From positions 186,001 to 250,000 of the forward strand of contig CACIMN010000002.1 in assembly GCA_902587755.1 (NCBI GenBank): a stretch of 64,000 nucleotides of DNA, given 5' to 3'. Both the position numbers and the translations under genes were made by a program. Positions 42,501 to 53,115 of this stretch are shown piece by piece. This DNA comes from an uncultured Pelagibacteraceae bacterium. Its GTDB lineage: Bacteria > Pseudomonadota > Alphaproteobacteria > Pelagibacterales > Pelagibacteraceae. The notes under the pieces were generated by a model, which had not been told where the DNA came from, made no database searches, and saw only the letters and a list, made by a program, of their open reading frames with translations. Position 1 is the stretch's first letter; every line of letters starts with the position of its first letter.

Positions 42501-43693
42501 ATTGTTGATGCTAATCCTAATTTATTTAATCTTGCATATAAAAACGGTTTAAACAATTCTAAAGCCATTTTCTTTGGTAAACCACACTCATGAAGTTTCA
42601 AATCAGGACCTACAACGATTACTGATCTTCCTGAGTAGTCAACTCTTTTACCTAATAGATTTTGTCTAAATCTTCCTTGTTTACCTTTTAACATTTCAGC
42701 AAGAGATTTAAGTGGTCGCTTACCTGTTCCTGTTATTACCCTGCCTCTTCTACCATTATCAAATAGAGCATCTACAGACTCCTGAAGCATTCTTTTTTCA
42801 TTTCTTACGATGATATCTGGAGCTTTAAGATCCATTAATCTTTTTAATCTATTATTTCTGTTAATTACTCTTCTGTATAAATCGTTAAGATCTGAGGTGG
42901 CAAATCTTCCACCATCAAGAGGAACTAATGGTCTTAATTCTGGTGGTATAACTGGTACAACAGTCATAATCATCCACTCAGGTTTTTGACCTGTTTCAAT
43001 AAATGACTCTATTAATTTTAATCTTTTAATTGCTCTTTCTTCGTTAACTTTTGATTTGGTTTCTTTAATAAAGCTAACAAGATTTTTTCTTTCTAATTCT
43101 AAATCTAAATTTTTCAGCATCTCAAGAACAGCTTCTGCTCCTATGCCAGCTGTAAAACTTTCTTCACCAAATTCATCCTGATATTTTGCTAATTCTTCCT
43201 CATTTAAGAGTTGATTTTTTTGTAAACCAGTTAAACCAGGTTCTACTACTATAAAGTTTTCAAAATAAAGAACTCTCTCTATTTCTTTTAATTTCATATC
43301 TACTGCTAAAGCAATTCTGCTTGGAAGAGACTTTAAGAACCAAATATGTGCTACTGGTGTAGCAAGGTTAATGTGACCCATTCTTTCTCTTCTTACATTT
43401 GATTTTGTAACTTCAACACCACATTTCTCACATATAATTCCTCTAAATTTCATTCGTTTATACTTACCGCATAAACACTCATAATCTTTTATTGGTCCAA
43501 AAATCCTTGCGCAGAATAAACCATCTTTTTCAGGTCTAAACGTTCTGTAATTAATTGTTTCAGGCTTTTTAATTTCCCCAAATGTCCAAGATTTAATCTT
43601 CTCTGGGCTTGCAAGTGAAATTTTGATGCTATTAAAATTTTGAGCTTCTGAAATTTCGCCACCCTTAAATAGATCTGTTAATTCTTTTTTCAT
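39521..43693 (-). CDS. rpoC: DNA-directed RNA polymerase subunit beta'
   Basis: 1390 residues. The N-terminal zinc finger [20 protein letters not shown] (about 73-92) is present, the catalytic Mg site [15 protein letters not shown] lies near 463-477, and the second zinc site is seen near residues 880-900 ([13 protein letters not shown]). The trigger loop region follows with [16 protein letters not shown]. One-base overlap with rpoB. Close to the enteric length of 1407. Confidence 0.99.
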   Translation of the reverse strand: MKKELTDLFKGGEISEAQNFNSIKISLASPEKIKSWTFGEIKKPETINYRTFRPEKDGLFCARIFGPIKDYECLCGKYKRMKFRGIICEKCGVEVTKSNVRRERMGHINLATPVAHIWFLKSLPSRIALAVDMKLKEIERVLYFENFIVVEPGLTGLQKNQLLNEEELAKYQDEFGEESFTAGIGAEAVLEMLKNLDLELERKNLVSFIKETKSKVNEERAIKRLKLIESFIETGQKPEWMIMTVVPVIPPELRPLVPLDGGRFATSDLNDLYRRVINRNNRLKRLMDLKAPDIIVRNEKRMLQESVDALFDNGRRGRVITGTGKRPLKSLAEMLKGKQGRFRQNLLGKRVDYSGRSVIVVGPDLKLHECGLPKKMALELFKPFLYARLNKLGLASTIKQAKKLVEKETNAVWDALELIVREHPVLLNRAPTLHRLGVQAFEPKLIEGDAIELHPLTCAAFNADFDGDQMAVHVPLSLEAQLEARILMLSTNNILSPSNGKPIIVPSQDMILGIYYLSQEPISDKPAGYFTNSDQIEFALASDQINVHSTIISRFETVDDQGNKKMEKYTSTAGRFLLANLLPKNSNIKFSLVDRLLPKKVVSEIIDEVFRFCGQKTTVIFCDQLKDLGFKHAFKAGISFGKDDLVIPENKTQLIDDTKKLIADYETQYAEGLITRGEKYNKVVDAWSKCTDKVAGEMMKGISATEKTNEGLKINSVFMMADSGARGSAAQMKQLAGMRGLIAKPSGEIIESPIISNFKEGLTALEYFNSTHGARKGLADTALKTASSGYLTRRLCDVAQDLTITKVKCDDPGFIELSEILEGGNVVVSLSERALGRVTAAEVKNPLSGEVIIKKTEMIDEAGCDKIDAAGVKSIKVYSVMTCSSKEGVCATCYGRDLSRGKMVHVGEAIGMISAQSIGEPGTQLTMRTFHVGGTASVKQDSQIVTKSDGTLKIINSNILEDSKKNLIVMGRNTQLSIEDDKGVQIAVYKVAYGSRLFFNNGDKVKANTKICEWDPYTTPVIAEKSGTASYVDLIDGVSIQETTDDATGISSKSVIDWRGQSKSTDLKPRITLRDEKGNVIKKADDNEARYYLVPDSILSIKDGQKVYAGDVIARLPKETTKTKDITGGLPRVAELFEARKAKDSAIIAENDGNVVFGKEVRGKQRVSIVPDDGSEPSNYLIPKGKHINFNPGEKIQKGEYLLDGQPLPHDILRILGIKELTEYFVNQVQEVYRLQGVIINDKHIETILRQMLKKVEVKVSGDSSYLPGEVVDRIKFENSNEKLAAEGKTPAVGERVLMGITKASLQTESFISAASFQETTRVLTDAAIKGKVDPLNGLKENVIVGRLVPAGTGNIKNRWNNKALEDDNNFLAEQDKIESSEPEETQINQ

Positions 43694-46600
43694 TAATTAA
43701 GCTCCACATTTAATGCTAATGATTTAATCTCTTTGACTAAAACGTTAAATGATTCTGGTATCCCAGACTCAAAATTTTCCTCACCCTTAACTATTGTTTC
43801 GTAAACTTTTACTCTTCCTGCAACGTCATCAGATTTAACAGTTAAAATTTCCTGCAATGTATATGATGCACCATATGCTTCAAGAGCCCAAACTTCCATT
43901 TCACCAAATCTTTGACCACCTAATTGTGCCTTACCACCAAGTGGTTGTTGAGTAACTAAACTATAAGGTCCGGTAGATCTCGCATGAATTTTATCCTCAA
44001 CTAGGTGATGAAGTTTTAGCATGTAAATTATTCCAACAGTAACAGGTCTATCAAATTTCTCCCCTGTTCTTCCATCCCATAAATAAGTTTGGCCAGATCC
44101 AGGCAAATTTGCTAGTTCAAGCATCTCAGTAACATTTTTTTCTTTAGCACCATCAAAAACAGGCGTTGAGATTGCGATACCATTTTTTAAATTTTCACAA
44201 AGATCCTTAAATTCGCTCTTACTTAACTTGTCAACTTTGTCTTTAAAAATTTCTTCTCCGTAAACAGATTTTAAGAATTTTTCAATTTTTTCTGTTCTTT
44301 CAATTTTTTTATTATTTTCATTAACTAAATTTTTAACTTGTTCTCCAAATTCTTTACATGCCCAACCCAGGTGTGTCTCTAAAATTTGCCCAACGTTCAT
44401 CCTGCTTGGAACACCCAGGGGATTTAGTACAATATCAACTGGTCTTCCATCTTCTCTATATGGCATATCTTCAACAGGTACGATTTTACTTACAACACCT
44501 TTGTTTCCATGTCTTCCAGACATTTTATCACCAGGTCTTAATCTTCTTTTTATAGCAACGAATACTTTTACCATTTTCATGACACTTGGTAATAAATCAT
44601 CACCACTTCTAATTTTTAAAACTTTATCCTCAAATCTTTCAGTTATGTCTTGTTTTGCCTTATTAAATTGATCTTTTAACTGTGTTAATGTTGCTTCATC
44701 ATTTATATTACCTACTGTGATTTTGAAAACATCATTAATTGATAGTTTATTAATTGTGTCAAAATCTAACTTAGTTCCCTTGGATAATTCTTTTACATTT
44801 TTAGTTAAAGAGGATCCTGACAGGAATTGTGAAGCTCTTTGCTTAATACTTCTTTCTAATATTTCTTCCTCAACAATTTTATCTTGTTGAACTTGTTCAA
44901 TTTCAGCTCTTTCAATAGTTATTGATCTTTCGTCTTTCTCAATTCCATGTCTATTGAATACTCTTACATCAACTACTGTTCCACTTGATCCTCTAGACAT
45001 TCTTAGAGATGTGTCTGTTACATCTATAGCTTTTTCTCCAAAAATTGATCTTAATAATTTTTCTTCAGGACCAGATGCTGAGTCACCTTTTGGAGTAACT
45101 TTACCTACTAAAATATCTCCAGCATTTACTTCTGCACCAATATAAACTATTCCTGACTCATCAAGGTTTTTTAAAGCCTCTTCATTTACATTTGGTATAT
45201 CTCTTGTTATTTCTTCTTCACCAAGTTTAGTATCTCTTGCCATTATTTCATATTCTACAATATGAACAGACGTAAATACGTCATCAGTAACGCATCTTTC
45301 TGAAATTAAGATTGAGTCTTCAAAGTTGTAACCTTGCCATGGCATAAATGCTACGGTAACATTTTTACCCAAAGCAAGCTCACCTAATTTTGTTGATGGG
45401 CCATCTGCAATAATATCACCTGATTTTACTTTGTCTCCAACTCTAACAAGTGGTCTTTGGTTAATACAAGTATTTTGATTTGATCTTTTAAATTTTTGTA
45501 GATTATATATATCTACACCAGACTTACTAAAGTCTGTTTCCTCAGTTACTTTAATTACAATTCTTTTACCATCTATCTTATCAACGACACCATCACGTTT
45601 AGCAACAATAGTTACACCTGAATCTAGAGCAACATCACTTTCTATACCTGTGCCAACAAGTGGAGATTCAGGCTTCAACAATGGAACTGCTTGTCTCATC
45701 ATATTTGATCCCATCAATGCTCTATTCGCATCATCATTTTCTAAAAATGGAATTAAGGATGCTGCAACCGAAACTAATTGTTTTGGTGATACGTCAATAT
45801 AATCAATTGAATCAGGTTTAGCTAAAAGAAAGTTTAGATTTTGTCTGCATGAAACTAACTCCTCAGTAATTTTACCATTTTTATCAAGTTTTGTATTTGC
45901 TTGAGCAATTGTAAATTTAGTTTCTTCCATTGCTGATAAGTATTCAACTTTATCTTGAACAACACCGTCTTTTACTTTTTTATAAGGGCTTTCAATAAAG
46001 CCATACTTGTTTATTTTTGCATATGTAGATAAACTGTTAATCAAACCAATATTTGGACCTTCAGGCGTCTCAATTGGGCAAATTCTTCCATAGTGAGTTG
46101 GATGGACATCCCTGACTTCAAAACCTGCTCTTTCTCTTGTTAAACCTCCCGGACCTAATGCGGAAACTCTTCTTTTATGAGTAATTTCAGATAAAGGATT
46201 TGTTTGATCCATAAACTGAGATAGTTGTGAACTTGCAAAAAAATCTTTTAATGAAACTGTTAATGGTTTTGCATTAATTAAATCTTGTGGCATTGCTGAC
46301 TCAACATCTAAAGTTGTCATTTTTTCTTTGATAGCTCTTTCCATTCTGTAAACACCAATTCTAGCTTGATTTTCAACTAATTCTCCAACAGAACGAACCC
46401 TTCTATTACCCAGGTGATCTATGTCATCAACTTCATCTTTACCATCACGTAAATCCAACATTTTGTGAATTATTGCTATGATATCATCATTTCTTAATAT
46501 TGTTATTTTGTCTGAACATTCTTGATTTAACCTTGAGTTCATTTTTACCCTACCAACGTCTGACAAATCATATCTATCTGAGCTAAAAAAAAGATTATTA

Positions 46601-47781
46601 AATATTTGTGTAGCTATCTCTATAGTTGGTGGCTCACCAGGTCTCAACATTTTATAGATTTCTGTGATTGCTTCGTCTTTAGTATTATTTTTATCAGCTA
46701 GAATAGTTGTAAGAAGGTAAGGTCCCTTGTTTATAGAGTTTGTGATAGAAATTTTAAGTGAATGTATATTTGCGTCTAAAATTTGTTGAATTATTGTATC
46801 ATTTAATTCAGTACCAATTTTAAATACACCATTTTCTTCTTCATTAACTTTAACATCTCTATGTAAAAACTTCCCAAATAATGATTCTCTTGAAACTAAT
46901 ATGTCTTTAAGTCCATCATTGGCTAATTTTTTTGCACTTAAGAAATTAATTTTGTCTCCTAATTTAATTACTACATCACCAGTCTTTGCATCAACTACTT
47001 CTTCTGATAAATTTTTAGCTTTGTAGTTTTCTGGATTAAATTTAGTTTTCCATTTTTCTGTTTTTGGATCAAAAGTATATTGTTCATTCTCATAGAACTC
47101 ATCTACTATTTCTGATTTTGTGTAGCCTAAAGCTAATAATAGAGTCGACGAAAAAATTTTCTTTTTTCGATCAATCTTAAAATATAGAAAATCTTTAACA
47201 TCATATTCAAAATCTAACCAAGAACCTCTGTTAGGTATTACTCTGCAATTAAATAAAAGTTTACCACTTGCATGAGTTTTTCCTTTATCATGATCAAAAA
47301 ATACACCGGGGCTTCTATGCATTTGGTTCACAACAACTCTTTGAACACCATTAGTAATAAAAGTTCCACTATTAGTCATCATGGGTACTTCACCCATATA
47401 AACTTCTTGTTCCTTTGCAGATAAAATATCTTTTGTATTGTTTTCTTGATCTATTTCATACACTACTAATCTTAAAGTACATTTAAGAGCCGATGAATAT
47501 GTAAGACCTCTTGCTATACACTCTTCAACATCAAATTTCGGTTTTTCTAATCTGTATGAAACATACTCTAATGTTGCTTTATCATTTAAATCTTCGATTG
47601 GAAAAATACTCTTGAATACTCTATCAAAGCCTTTTGTAAGTTCAGCTTCTTCAGCACTAAACTCTGTTAATTCTTTATAAGAATTTTTTTGTACTTCAAT
47701 TAAGTTAGGGATGGATAAACTTTCCTTTAGTTTACCAAAACTTTTTCTTATATTTTTCTTTTCAGTAAAAGATAATTGCAT
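43693..47781 (-). CDS. rpoB: DNA-directed RNA polymerase subunit beta
   Basis: 1362 residues. The rifampicin pocket is readable as [20 protein letters not shown] (about 519-538) followed by [20 protein letters not shown], with sensitive-type residues at the main positions. [17 protein letters not shown] (near 1085-1101) and the C-terminal [19 protein letters not shown] complete the active centre. It follows the rplL-rpoB hairpin gap and overlaps rpoC by one base. Confidence 0.99.
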   Translation of the reverse strand: MQLSFTEKKNIRKSFGKLKESLSIPNLIEVQKNSYKELTEFSAEEAELTKGFDRVFKSIFPIEDLNDKATLEYVSYRLEKPKFDVEECIARGLTYSSALKCTLRLVVYEIDQENNTKDILSAKEQEVYMGEVPMMTNSGTFITNGVQRVVVNQMHRSPGVFFDHDKGKTHASGKLLFNCRVIPNRGSWLDFEYDVKDFLYFKIDRKKKIFSSTLLLALGYTKSEIVDEFYENEQYTFDPKTEKWKTKFNPENYKAKNLSEEVVDAKTGDVVIKLGDKINFLSAKKLANDGLKDILVSRESLFGKFLHRDVKVNEEENGVFKIGTELNDTIIQQILDANIHSLKISITNSINKGPYLLTTILADKNNTKDEAITEIYKMLRPGEPPTIEIATQIFNNLFFSSDRYDLSDVGRVKMNSRLNQECSDKITILRNDDIIAIIHKMLDLRDGKDEVDDIDHLGNRRVRSVGELVENQARIGVYRMERAIKEKMTTLDVESAMPQDLINAKPLTVSLKDFFASSQLSQFMDQTNPLSEITHKRRVSALGPGGLTRERAGFEVRDVHPTHYGRICPIETPEGPNIGLINSLSTYAKINKYGFIESPYKKVKDGVVQDKVEYLSAMEETKFTIAQANTKLDKNGKITEELVSCRQNLNFLLAKPDSIDYIDVSPKQLVSVAASLIPFLENDDANRALMGSNMMRQAVPLLKPESPLVGTGIESDVALDSGVTIVAKRDGVVDKIDGKRIVIKVTEETDFSKSGVDIYNLQKFKRSNQNTCINQRPLVRVGDKVKSGDIIADGPSTKLGELALGKNVTVAFMPWQGYNFEDSILISERCVTDDVFTSVHIVEYEIMARDTKLGEEEITRDIPNVNEEALKNLDESGIVYIGAEVNAGDILVGKVTPKGDSASGPEEKLLRSIFGEKAIDVTDTSLRMSRGSSGTVVDVRVFNRHGIEKDERSITIERAEIEQVQQDKIVEEEILERSIKQRASQFLSGSSLTKNVKELSKGTKLDFDTINKLSINDVFKITVGNINDEATLTQLKDQFNKAKQDITERFEDKVLKIRSGDDLLPSVMKMVKVFVAIKRRLRPGDKMSGRHGNKGVVSKIVPVEDMPYREDGRPVDIVLNPLGVPSRMNVGQILETHLGWACKEFGEQVKNLVNENNKKIERTEKIEKFLKSVYGEEIFKDKVDKLSKSEFKDLCENLKNGIAISTPVFDGAKEKNVTEMLELANLPGSGQTYLWDGRTGEKFDRPVTVGIIYMLKLHHLVEDKIHARSTGPYSLVTQQPLGGKAQLGGQRFGEMEVWALEAYGASYTLQEILTVKSDDVAGRVKVYETIVKGEENFESGIPESFNVLVKEIKSLALNVELN

Positions 47782-47791
47782 TTATGTTTAT

Positions 47792-47820
47792 AAATACTGA
47801 TTAAAAAATAATCAGTATTT
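47792..47820. terminator. Hairpin between rplL and rpoB (attenuator-like)
   Basis: AAATACTGATTA and TAATCAGTATTT form a perfect 12-bp stem with a five-base loop, in the 57-base gap after rplL and before rpoB. On the transcribed strand it is not followed by a long U-run, so partial rather than full termination is expected. In enteric bacteria an attenuator at this exact place reduces rpoBC transcription relative to rplJL; the parallel is inference. Confidence 0.75.
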
Positions 47821-47838
47821 GAATTCTTTCTATTTAAT

Positions 47839-48204
47839 TTATTTAAGTTCTACTTTAGCGCCAGCAGCTTCTAACTTAGCTTTGATCTCTTCAGCGTCTT
47901 TTTTATTTACACCTGATTTAACTTCTTTTGGTGCTCCCTCTACAAGATCTTTAGCTTCTTTTAAACCTAATGAAGTAGCTGCTCTTACTTCTTTGATAAC
48001 ATTAATTTTTTTATCACCTGCAGAAACTAACATGATTGTAAAATCATCTTTATCTTCTGCTGGAGCCGCACCACCTACTGCTGCTGGAGCTGCTGCTGCC
48101 ATTGGAGTTACACCCCATTTTTCTTCTAATTGTTTTGAAAGTTCAGCTGCCTCTGCAACTGTCAAACTTGATAAGTCTTCAATAATTTTATTTAGGTCAG
48201 GCAT
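47839..48204 (-). CDS. rplL: 50S ribosomal protein L7/L12
   Basis: 121 residues, the exact enteric length. An N-terminal dimerisation helix, an Ala/Pro/Gly hinge (about 35-52) and a C-terminal domain ending GAKVELK with [20 protein letters not shown]-like residues. Several copies per ribosome form the stalk that recruits translation factors. Follows rplJ by five bases. Confidence 0.98.
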   Translation of the reverse strand: MPDLNKIIEDLSSLTVAEAAELSKQLEEKWGVTPMAAAAPAAVGGAAPAEDKDDFTIMLVSAGDKKINVIKEVRAATSLGLKEAKDLVEGAPKEVKSGVNKKDAEEIKAKLEAAGAKVELK

Positions 48205-48209
48205 ATTTA

Positions 48210-48731
48210 TTACTCTTTGGGTTGTGTTTCAGAATTTTCTGCGGACAAACTACTCATTTTTTCTGAATGTGCAAGCAAAATACTGATTAATTTAGATGCA
48301 GAAGCGTTCAAAATACCCACAATATTGGCTCTCGCTTCATCTAATGTAGGCAAACTAGCTACATTTTGTACACCGGCCTGATCTAAGACCTCGTTATCCA
48401 TAATTCCACCAATTAATTTCAAGTTTTCGTTATCTTTTGCAAATTTTGAGAGAATCCTTGCAGACATTATGGCATCTTCTCCAAATGCAACTGCTGTGGG
48501 ACCAGTAAATAAATTTGACAAATCTTTACACTTTGTTTTTTCTAAAGCTAATTTTGTGATCCTATTTTTTGTTATTTTGAAAATTATTCCATGTTCTCTC
48601 ATTTTCGTTCTCAATTCATCTAATTGAGTCATAGTTAAACCTTGATAATGAGTAACCATTACAGCTTTACTTTTTTCAAACTTACTAGTCATTTCCTTAA
48701 TATAATTTTTTTTTTGTTCTTTGTTCATCAT
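48210..48731 (-). CDS. rplJ: 50S ribosomal protein L10
   Basis: 173 residues. [23 protein letters not shown]-type N-terminal segment (from about 24) and [15 protein letters not shown] (about 80-94) are characteristic. It anchors L7/L12 to 23S rRNA. Two adjacent ATG codons (48731 and 48728) could start it. With rplA ending two bases upstream there is no room for the autoregulatory leader known in enteric bacteria. Confidence 0.97.
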   Translation of the reverse strand: MMNKEQKKNYIKEMTSKFEKSKAVMVTHYQGLTMTQLDELRTKMREHGIIFKITKNRITKLALEKTKCKDLSNLFTGPTAVAFGEDAIMSARILSKFAKDNENLKLIGGIMDNEVLDQAGVQNVASLPTLDEARANIVGILNASASKLISILLAHSEKMSSLSAENSETQPKE

Positions 48732-48733
48732 AA

Positions 48734-49423
48734 CTATATCGATTTCCCTAATTTAACTTTATATGAAACACCCATTGTTGATGTAGCAAATACACTTCTA
48801 ATTAAGTCACCTTTTAAAGTATTGTTTGATTTTTCTTTCTCTAAAGCATCTAAAATCGCATTGTAATTTTTTAGCAATTGATCATCACTAAAAGATTTTT
48901 TACCAATACTAACTCCAATATTTCCATCTTTATCATTTCTAATTTCTACTTGACCAGATTTAGCATTAGTTACAGCTTCTTTAATATTTTCAGAAACTGA
49001 ACCAAGTTTGGGATTCGGCATCAAACCCTTTGGACCTAAAACTTTCCCTAATTTAGAAAGTTTAATCATCATTCCTGGTGTACAAATTAATTTTTCAAAA
49101 TCCAGCTCTCCACCTTTAATTCTTTCTACGAACTCATCACCACCTACGATATCAGCACCAGCATCTTTTGCGTCTTTTGCTTTGTTATCTTCACAAATTA
49201 CAGCAACTTTTACTTTCTTACCTGTTCCACCAGGTAAATTAACTACTGTTCTTATATTAACTTCGCTTTTCTTTTGCTTGTTATTTATTTGAAAATTTAA
49301 ATCTAAAGATTCGTCAAATTTGGTTGTGCAATTTTTCTTAAGTTCAGGTAACAACTTCTCTATATACTCCGAGTTTAAGTCTTTTGTCATTTCGGGTAAT
49401 TTTTTATATCTTTTTGAAGCCAT
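48734..49423 (-). CDS. rplA: 50S ribosomal protein L1
   Basis: 229 residues. VNLPGGTGKKVKVAVI (about 62-77), TPGMMIKLSKLGKVLGPKGL (about 116-135) and MPNPKLGSV are family signatures. It forms the mobile stalk that releases deacylated tRNA from the E site. One-base overlap with rplK. Confidence 0.98.
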   Translation of the reverse strand: MASKRYKKLPEMTKDLNSEYIEKLLPELKKNCTTKFDESLDLNFQINNKQKKSEVNIRTVVNLPGGTGKKVKVAVICEDNKAKDAKDAGADIVGGDEFVERIKGGELDFEKLICTPGMMIKLSKLGKVLGPKGLMPNPKLGSVSENIKEAVTNAKSGQVEIRNDKDGNIGVSIGKKSFSDDQLLKNYNAILDALEKEKSNNTLKGDLIRSVFATSTMGVSYKVKLGKSI

Positions 49424-49848
49424 TATTCTTTTACCTCAATACCCATTGATCTAGCCGATCCAGCTATAATTTTTATAGCTTCTTCAATGTCAAAAGCATT
49501 TAAGTCATTCATTTTTTCTTTTGCTATACTTTCTAATTGTTTTTTTGTAATTGAAGCAACAATATTTCTCCCAGGTTCTTTTGAACCACCTTTAAGTTTT
49601 ACTGCCTCTTTTATATAAAAAGATGCTGGGGGTGATTTAATTTTAAAATCAAATTTTTTATCTTTATAAACAGTAATTTCAACTGGAACAGGTTTACCTG
49701 CCATCGATTTAGTTTTGTCATTAAAGGCTTTACAAAATTCCATAATATTTACACCACGTTGACCTAATGCAGGACCAACTGGTGGTGCTGGATTAGCCTG
49801 ACCGCCTTTAATTTGTAATTTAATAAATCCGCTTATTTCTTTTGCCAT
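49423..49848 (-). CDS. rplK: 50S ribosomal protein L11
   Basis: 141 residues. [20 protein letters not shown] (about 9-28) with the thiostrepton-site prolines and the C-terminal [11 protein letters not shown] identify L11, part of the GTPase-associated centre. One-base overlaps with nusG and rplA. Confidence 0.99.
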   Translation of the reverse strand: MAKEISGFIKLQIKGGQANPAPPVGPALGQRGVNIMEFCKAFNDKTKSMAGKPVPVEITVYKDKKFDFKIKSPPASFYIKEAVKLKGGSKEPGRNIVASITKKQLESIAKEKMNDLNAFDIEEAIKIIAGSARSMGIEVKE

Positions 49849-50378
49849 TAACTTACTTTCTCAACCTGATTATATTCTAAATCTACAGGTGTAGGACGAC
49901 CAAATATAGAAACTGACACCTTAAGTCTAGCTTTTTCTTCATCAATTTCTTCAATCATTCCTGTAAATGAGGCAAATGGACCGTCTACAACCTGAACTTT
50001 TTCTCCAACACTGTAATCAACGCCAGATTTTGGCTGGGCTACACCATCCTTTATCTGGCCTAAAATTTTCTCCACTTCTTTATCTGACACCGGCACCGGG
50101 ATACCCTTAGTACCCAAAAAACCGCTAACTCTCTTTATATTTTTAATCATATGATAAATATTATTATCCATTTCACTTTTAATTAATACATATCCAGGAA
50201 AGTATTTCTTTTTTCTTTGAACTCTTTTGCCTCTCTTAACCTCAGTAACATCGTGGGTAGGTACAATAATCTCTTCAAACTTATCAGCAATTTTAGCTTT
50301 ATCTGCCTCTTCTTTAATTAAAGAGGCTACTTTATTTTCAAAACTAGAATGAGACTGAACAATATACCAATTTTTCAT
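49848..50378 (-). CDS. nusG: Transcription termination/antitermination protein NusG
   Basis: 176 residues. [15 protein letters not shown] (about 3-17) opens the NGN domain, [11 protein letters not shown] (about 57-67) lies in its core, and the KOW domain has [17 protein letters not shown] (about 130-146). It binds RNA polymerase and links it to Rho or the ribosome. Two bases after secE. Confidence 0.98.
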   Translation of the reverse strand: MKNWYIVQSHSSFENKVASLIKEEADKAKIADKFEEIIVPTHDVTEVKRGKRVQRKKKYFPGYVLIKSEMDNNIYHMIKNIKRVSGFLGTKGIPVPVSDKEVEKILGQIKDGVAQPKSGVDYSVGEKVQVVDGPFASFTGMIEEIDEEKARLKVSVSIFGRPTPVDLEYNQVEKVS

Positions 50379-50380
50379 TA

Positions 50381-50572
50381 TTATAAGCTCACTTTAAGCA
50401 AAAGTTCTAGAAAAAATTTCAAAACCTGATCTAAAAGTAGAAAAAATAAAGACATGACAACAGCCATTGCAAATACCATCAATGCGCCTTGCAATGTTTC
50501 CTTCCAAGTAGGCCACGTAACTTTAAATGCCTCTTGCTTTACTTCTTGTATAAATTTTATTGGATTTCTCAT
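50381..50572 (-). CDS. secE: Preprotein translocase subunit SecE
   Basis: 63 residues, the short single-helix form. FIQEVKQEAFKVTWPTWKET (about 8-27) is the conserved amphipathic segment, followed by one transmembrane helix (about 30-56). It clamps SecY in the inner membrane. Located between tRNA-Trp and nusG, the usual alphaproteobacterial context. Confidence 0.96.
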   Translation of the reverse strand: MRNPIKFIQEVKQEAFKVTWPTWKETLQGALMVFAMAVVMSLFFLLLDQVLKFFLELLLKVSL

Positions 50573-50590
50573 ATTTTCATAAGTTCAAAT

Positions 50591-50666
50591 TGGCAGGAGC
50601 GGAGGGACTCGAACCCTCAGCCTCCGGTTTTGGAGACCGGCGCTCTACCAATTGAGCTACACTCCT
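50591..50666 (-). tRNA. tRNA-Trp (anticodon CCA)
   Basis: 76 nt including an encoded CCA. The acceptor stem AGGAGUG/CGCUCCU pairs fully with one G-U; the anticodon loop CUCCAAA gives CCA. The T loop GGUUCGAGUC is canonical. It lies between tuf and secE on the same strand, the classic tufB-trpT-secE arrangement, so it is probably cut out of the same transcript. Confidence 0.98.
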
Positions 50667-50676
50667 ATTTATAGAG

Positions 50677-51867
50677 CTACTCTATAATTTTAGTTACTAC
50701 TCCTGCTCCAACAGTTCTTCCACCTTCCCTAATTGCGAAGTTTAATTTCTCTGACATAGCGATTGGAGTAATTAGTTTAACAGTGAATTTAGCATCATCA
50801 CCTGGCATAACCATTTCTGTACCAGCAGGTAACTCTACTTCACCTGTAACATCTGTTGTTCTAAAATAAAACTGAGGTCTGTATTTAGTAAAGAAAGGAG
50901 TGTGTCTTCCACCCTCATCTTTTTTAAGTACATAAGCTTGAGCTTCAAATTTAGTATGTGGAGTAATTGAGCCAGGTTTACAAAGAACTTGACCTCTTTC
51001 GATATCAGTTCTCTCAATACCTCTCAATAAAATTCCAACATTATCACCAGCTTCACCTGAGTCTAAAAGCTTTCTAAACATTTCAACTCCAGTACAAACT
51101 GATTTTTTGGTTTCTCTAATTCCAACTATTTCAACTTCTTCACCAGTTTTAATTACGCCAGACTCAACTCTTCCAGTGGCAACTGTTCCTCTTCCAGAAA
51201 TTGAGAATACATCCTCAACTGGCATCAAGAATGGTTTATCAACTTCTCTAGCTGGTTGTGGAATATGTTCATCAACAGCTTTCATCAATTCTAAAATAGA
51301 ATTTTTTCCAATTTCATCATCTCTTCCTTCAACTGCTGCTAATGCAGAACCTTTAACTATAGGTGTTTTGTCACCAGGATATTTATAAGAAGTTAAAAGT
51401 TCTCTAATTTCTTCTTCAACAAGTTCTATCATTTCTTTATCATCAACTTGATCTACCTTGTTAAGATAAACAACAATTGCAGGAATACCAACTTGTCTTC
51501 CTAAAAGAATATGCTCTCTTGTTTGTGGCATTGGACCATCTGCTGCGTTAACAACTAAGATTGCTCCATCCATTTGTGCTGCACCAGTGATCATATTTTT
51601 AACATAATCGGCGTGACCAGGACAGTCTACATGAGCATAATGTCTTTTCTCAGTTTCATACTCAACGTGTGCTGTTGAAATTGTAATACCTCTTTCTTTT
51701 TCTTCTGGTGCTTTATCGATCTGATCATAAGCAACTGCAGTTCCACCACCAGCTTGTGCCAACACATTTGTGATTGCGGCAGTAAGAGTTGTTTTACCAT
51801 GGTCGACATGACCTATAGTCCCAATGTTACAATGGGGTTTATTTCTTACAAATTTTTCTTTTGACAT
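50677..51867 (-). CDS. tuf: Elongation factor Tu
   Basis: 396 residues. [14 protein letters not shown] (about 19-32), [13 protein letters not shown] (about 81-93) and NKVDQVDD (about 136-143) are the GTPase motifs; the C-terminal [21 protein letters not shown] matches domain III. It delivers aminoacyl-tRNA to the ribosome. The second tuf usually found between fusA and rpsJ is missing, so this may be the only copy. Confidence 0.99.
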   Translation of the reverse strand: MSKEKFVRNKPHCNIGTIGHVDHGKTTLTAAITNVLAQAGGGTAVAYDQIDKAPEEKERGITISTAHVEYETEKRHYAHVDCPGHADYVKNMITGAAQMDGAILVVNAADGPMPQTREHILLGRQVGIPAIVVYLNKVDQVDDKEMIELVEEEIRELLTSYKYPGDKTPIVKGSALAAVEGRDDEIGKNSILELMKAVDEHIPQPAREVDKPFLMPVEDVFSISGRGTVATGRVESGVIKTGEEVEIVGIRETKKSVCTGVEMFRKLLDSGEAGDNVGILLRGIERTDIERGQVLCKPGSITPHTKFEAQAYVLKKDEGGRHTPFFTKYRPQFYFRTTDVTGEVELPAGTEMVMPGDDAKFTVKLITPIAMSEKLNFAIREGGRTVGAGVVTKIIE

Positions 51868-51911
51868 TATATTTACCTCAGTTTTTTTTGTTTCTTCTAA
51901 TTTTAATTTCT

Positions 51912-51985
51912 TGGAGCGGGTAAAGGGAATCGAACCCTTACATCCAGCTTGGAAGGCTAGCGTTCTACCATTGAACTACACCCGC
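51912..51985 (-). tRNA. tRNA-Gly (anticodon UCC)
   Basis: 74 nt with an encoded CCA. The acceptor stem is GCGGGUG/UACCCGC (a G-U pair at the inner end); the anticodon loop CUUCCAA gives UCC, reading GGA and GGG. It sits 44 bases upstream of tuf, matching the tyrosine-glycine-tufB order of many proteobacteria. Confidence 0.98.
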
Positions 51986-52030
51986 ACAACCCCAAGAGTA
52001 ACACTCCATGCTATTTAAAATCTCATTAAA

Positions 52031-52116
52031 TGGTGGAGGGGGAAAGATTCGAACTTTCGAAGACCGAAGTCAACGGGTTTACAGCCCGCCCCATTTGACC
52101 GCTCTGGAACCCCTCC
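52031..52116 (-). tRNA. tRNA-Tyr (anticodon GUA)
   Basis: 86 nt with an encoded CCA and a long variable arm. Acceptor stem GGAGGGG/CCCCUCC pairs perfectly; anticodon loop CUGUAAA gives GUA. First gene of the long minus-strand block, preceded by a promoter-like element at 52164-52191. Confidence 0.98.
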
Positions 52117-52163
52117 TTTGGGGAAGTGTCCCCTTGTTCAATAAAGCTTCAAATAACATGCGT

Positions 52164-52191
52164 TTTATATATTTTATTTATGCAAATGCAA
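52164..52191 (-). promoter_or_regulatory. Candidate promoter for the tRNA-Tyr/tuf/rpoBC block
   Basis: On the minus strand: TTGCAT at 52191-52186, 16 bases, TATAAA at 52169-52164, then a short GC-rich ACGC discriminator; the tRNA begins 47 bases downstream. The rest of the 52117-52245 gap shows only a small GGGG-CCCC hairpin near 52120-52134. Confidence 0.55.
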
Positions 52192-52245
52192 CACGTGATT
52201 TAGTAAGAAAATATTAAAAAAACCGTGTAAAACACATATTAATTT

Positions 52246-52989
52246 ATGAATAAATCATCTTTTTTCATTGTTGGACAACATGCAGTAATCGGGGCTCTGA
52301 GAAACCCTAAAAGGAAGGTTTTAAGAGTCTTTTTAACTGAAGAGTCTAAAAAAAATATTCATAGAAAAAACCCCAATAAAAATATTTTAGAAGATGTAAA
52401 GGTTTACTTTAAATCAAAAAAAGAATTAGACAAATATACCTCTAAAGAACAGTTGATACATAATGGATACGTTGCTGAAGTGGAACACTTAGATCAACCA
52501 GATCTAAAACAATTTATTAAAGGTAAAAATAATTTAACTTTTGTATGTCTAGATGAGGTTACAGATCCAAGAAACATTGGTTCATTGATAAGAAGTGCTG
52601 CATCATTTGATATAGATGGATTAATAATTAAAGAAAGACATTTTCCTCAAGAAAGTAAGCTTATGTATAAATCAGCAAGTGGATGCATGGAACATGTAAA
52701 TATATTTCAAGTATCAAACATTAATTCCACCTTAAAAAATTTAAGAGAAAAAAATTTTTGGGTTTATGGTTTTGATGCAAAAGGTAAAAAAAATTTTACA
52801 GACATAAAATGGGAAGGAAATAATATCCTTCTATTTGGATCTGAAGGGTTTGGAATGAGAAAGCATACGAGTAAATATGCAGATTTTTTTGTTAAAATTA
52901 ATATTAGTGAGGACATAGAAAGTTTAAATATTTCAAATAGTGCTGCAATTGTGTTTCATCACCTTAGTTATTTAAAAAAAAAGTGTTGA
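52246..52989 (+). CDS. rlmB: 23S rRNA/tRNA 2'-O-ribose methyltransferase, SpoU family (RlmB-like)
   Basis: 247 residues. An N-terminal substrate-binding domain beginning FFIVGQHAVIGALRNPKRKV (about 5-24) is followed by the knotted SpoU domain: LDEVTDPRNIGSLIRSAASF (about 103-122), LFGSEGFGMRK (about 197-207) and LNISNSAAIVFHH (about 226-238). RlmB methylates G2251 of 23S rRNA; related TrmH-group enzymes act on tRNA, so the target is by family resemblance. The N-terminal domain favours RlmB. Followed 33 bases later by tRNA-Thr. Confidence 0.88.
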   Translation: MNKSSFFIVGQHAVIGALRNPKRKVLRVFLTEESKKNIHRKNPNKNILEDVKVYFKSKKELDKYTSKEQLIHNGYVAEVEHLDQPDLKQFIKGKNNLTFVCLDEVTDPRNIGSLIRSAASFDIDGLIIKERHFPQESKLMYKSASGCMEHVNIFQVSNINSTLKNLREKNFWVYGFDAKGKKNFTDIKWEGNNILLFGSEGFGMRKHTSKYADFFVKINISEDIESLNISNSAAIVFHHLSYLKKKC

Positions 52990-53014
52990 TTATTAAACAA
53001 ATAGTTAATAATTA
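52986..53014 (+). promoter_or_regulatory. Candidate promoter for tRNA-Thr
   Basis: TTGATT at 52986-52991, 17 bases, TAATTA at 53009-53014, ending nine bases before the tRNA. It overlaps the last codon of rlmB. Spacing is ideal but the -35 match is moderate. Confidence 0.4.
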
Positions 53015-53022
53015 TTACGCAT

Positions 53023-53098
53023 GCCCTTGTAGCTCAGCTGGTAGAGCAATTGATTTGTAATCAATAGGTCCGCGGTTCGAATCCGTGCGGGGGCACCA
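53023..53098 (+). tRNA. tRNA-Thr (anticodon UGU)
   Basis: 76 nt with an encoded CCA. Acceptor stem GCCCUUG/CGGGGGC (with two G-U pairs); anticodon loop UUUGUAA gives UGU; T loop GGUUCGAAUC is canonical. It converges on the minus-strand methyltransferase gene, whose stop is 17 bases away. Confidence 0.98.
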
Positions 53099-53115
53099 TC
53101 ATAAAAAAATTCAAA

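Noticed and set aside
47819-48286. 155-codon plus-strand frame opposite rplL
   Set aside because: It mirrors rplL codon bias on the other strand; rplL is certain, and the product matches nothing.
50489-50674. Short plus-strand frame with an ERRDSNPQPPVLETGALPIELH-type sequence over tRNA-Trp
   Set aside because: This peptide pattern is the well-known spurious translation of a tRNA complement; similar frames at 51824-52018, 52008-52217 and 56139-56321 were dropped for the same reason.
52120-52134. GGGG-CCCC hairpin upstream of tRNA-Tyr as a terminator
   Set aside because: Only four pairs and no T-run; it lies in the tRNA-Tyr leader rather than after a gene.
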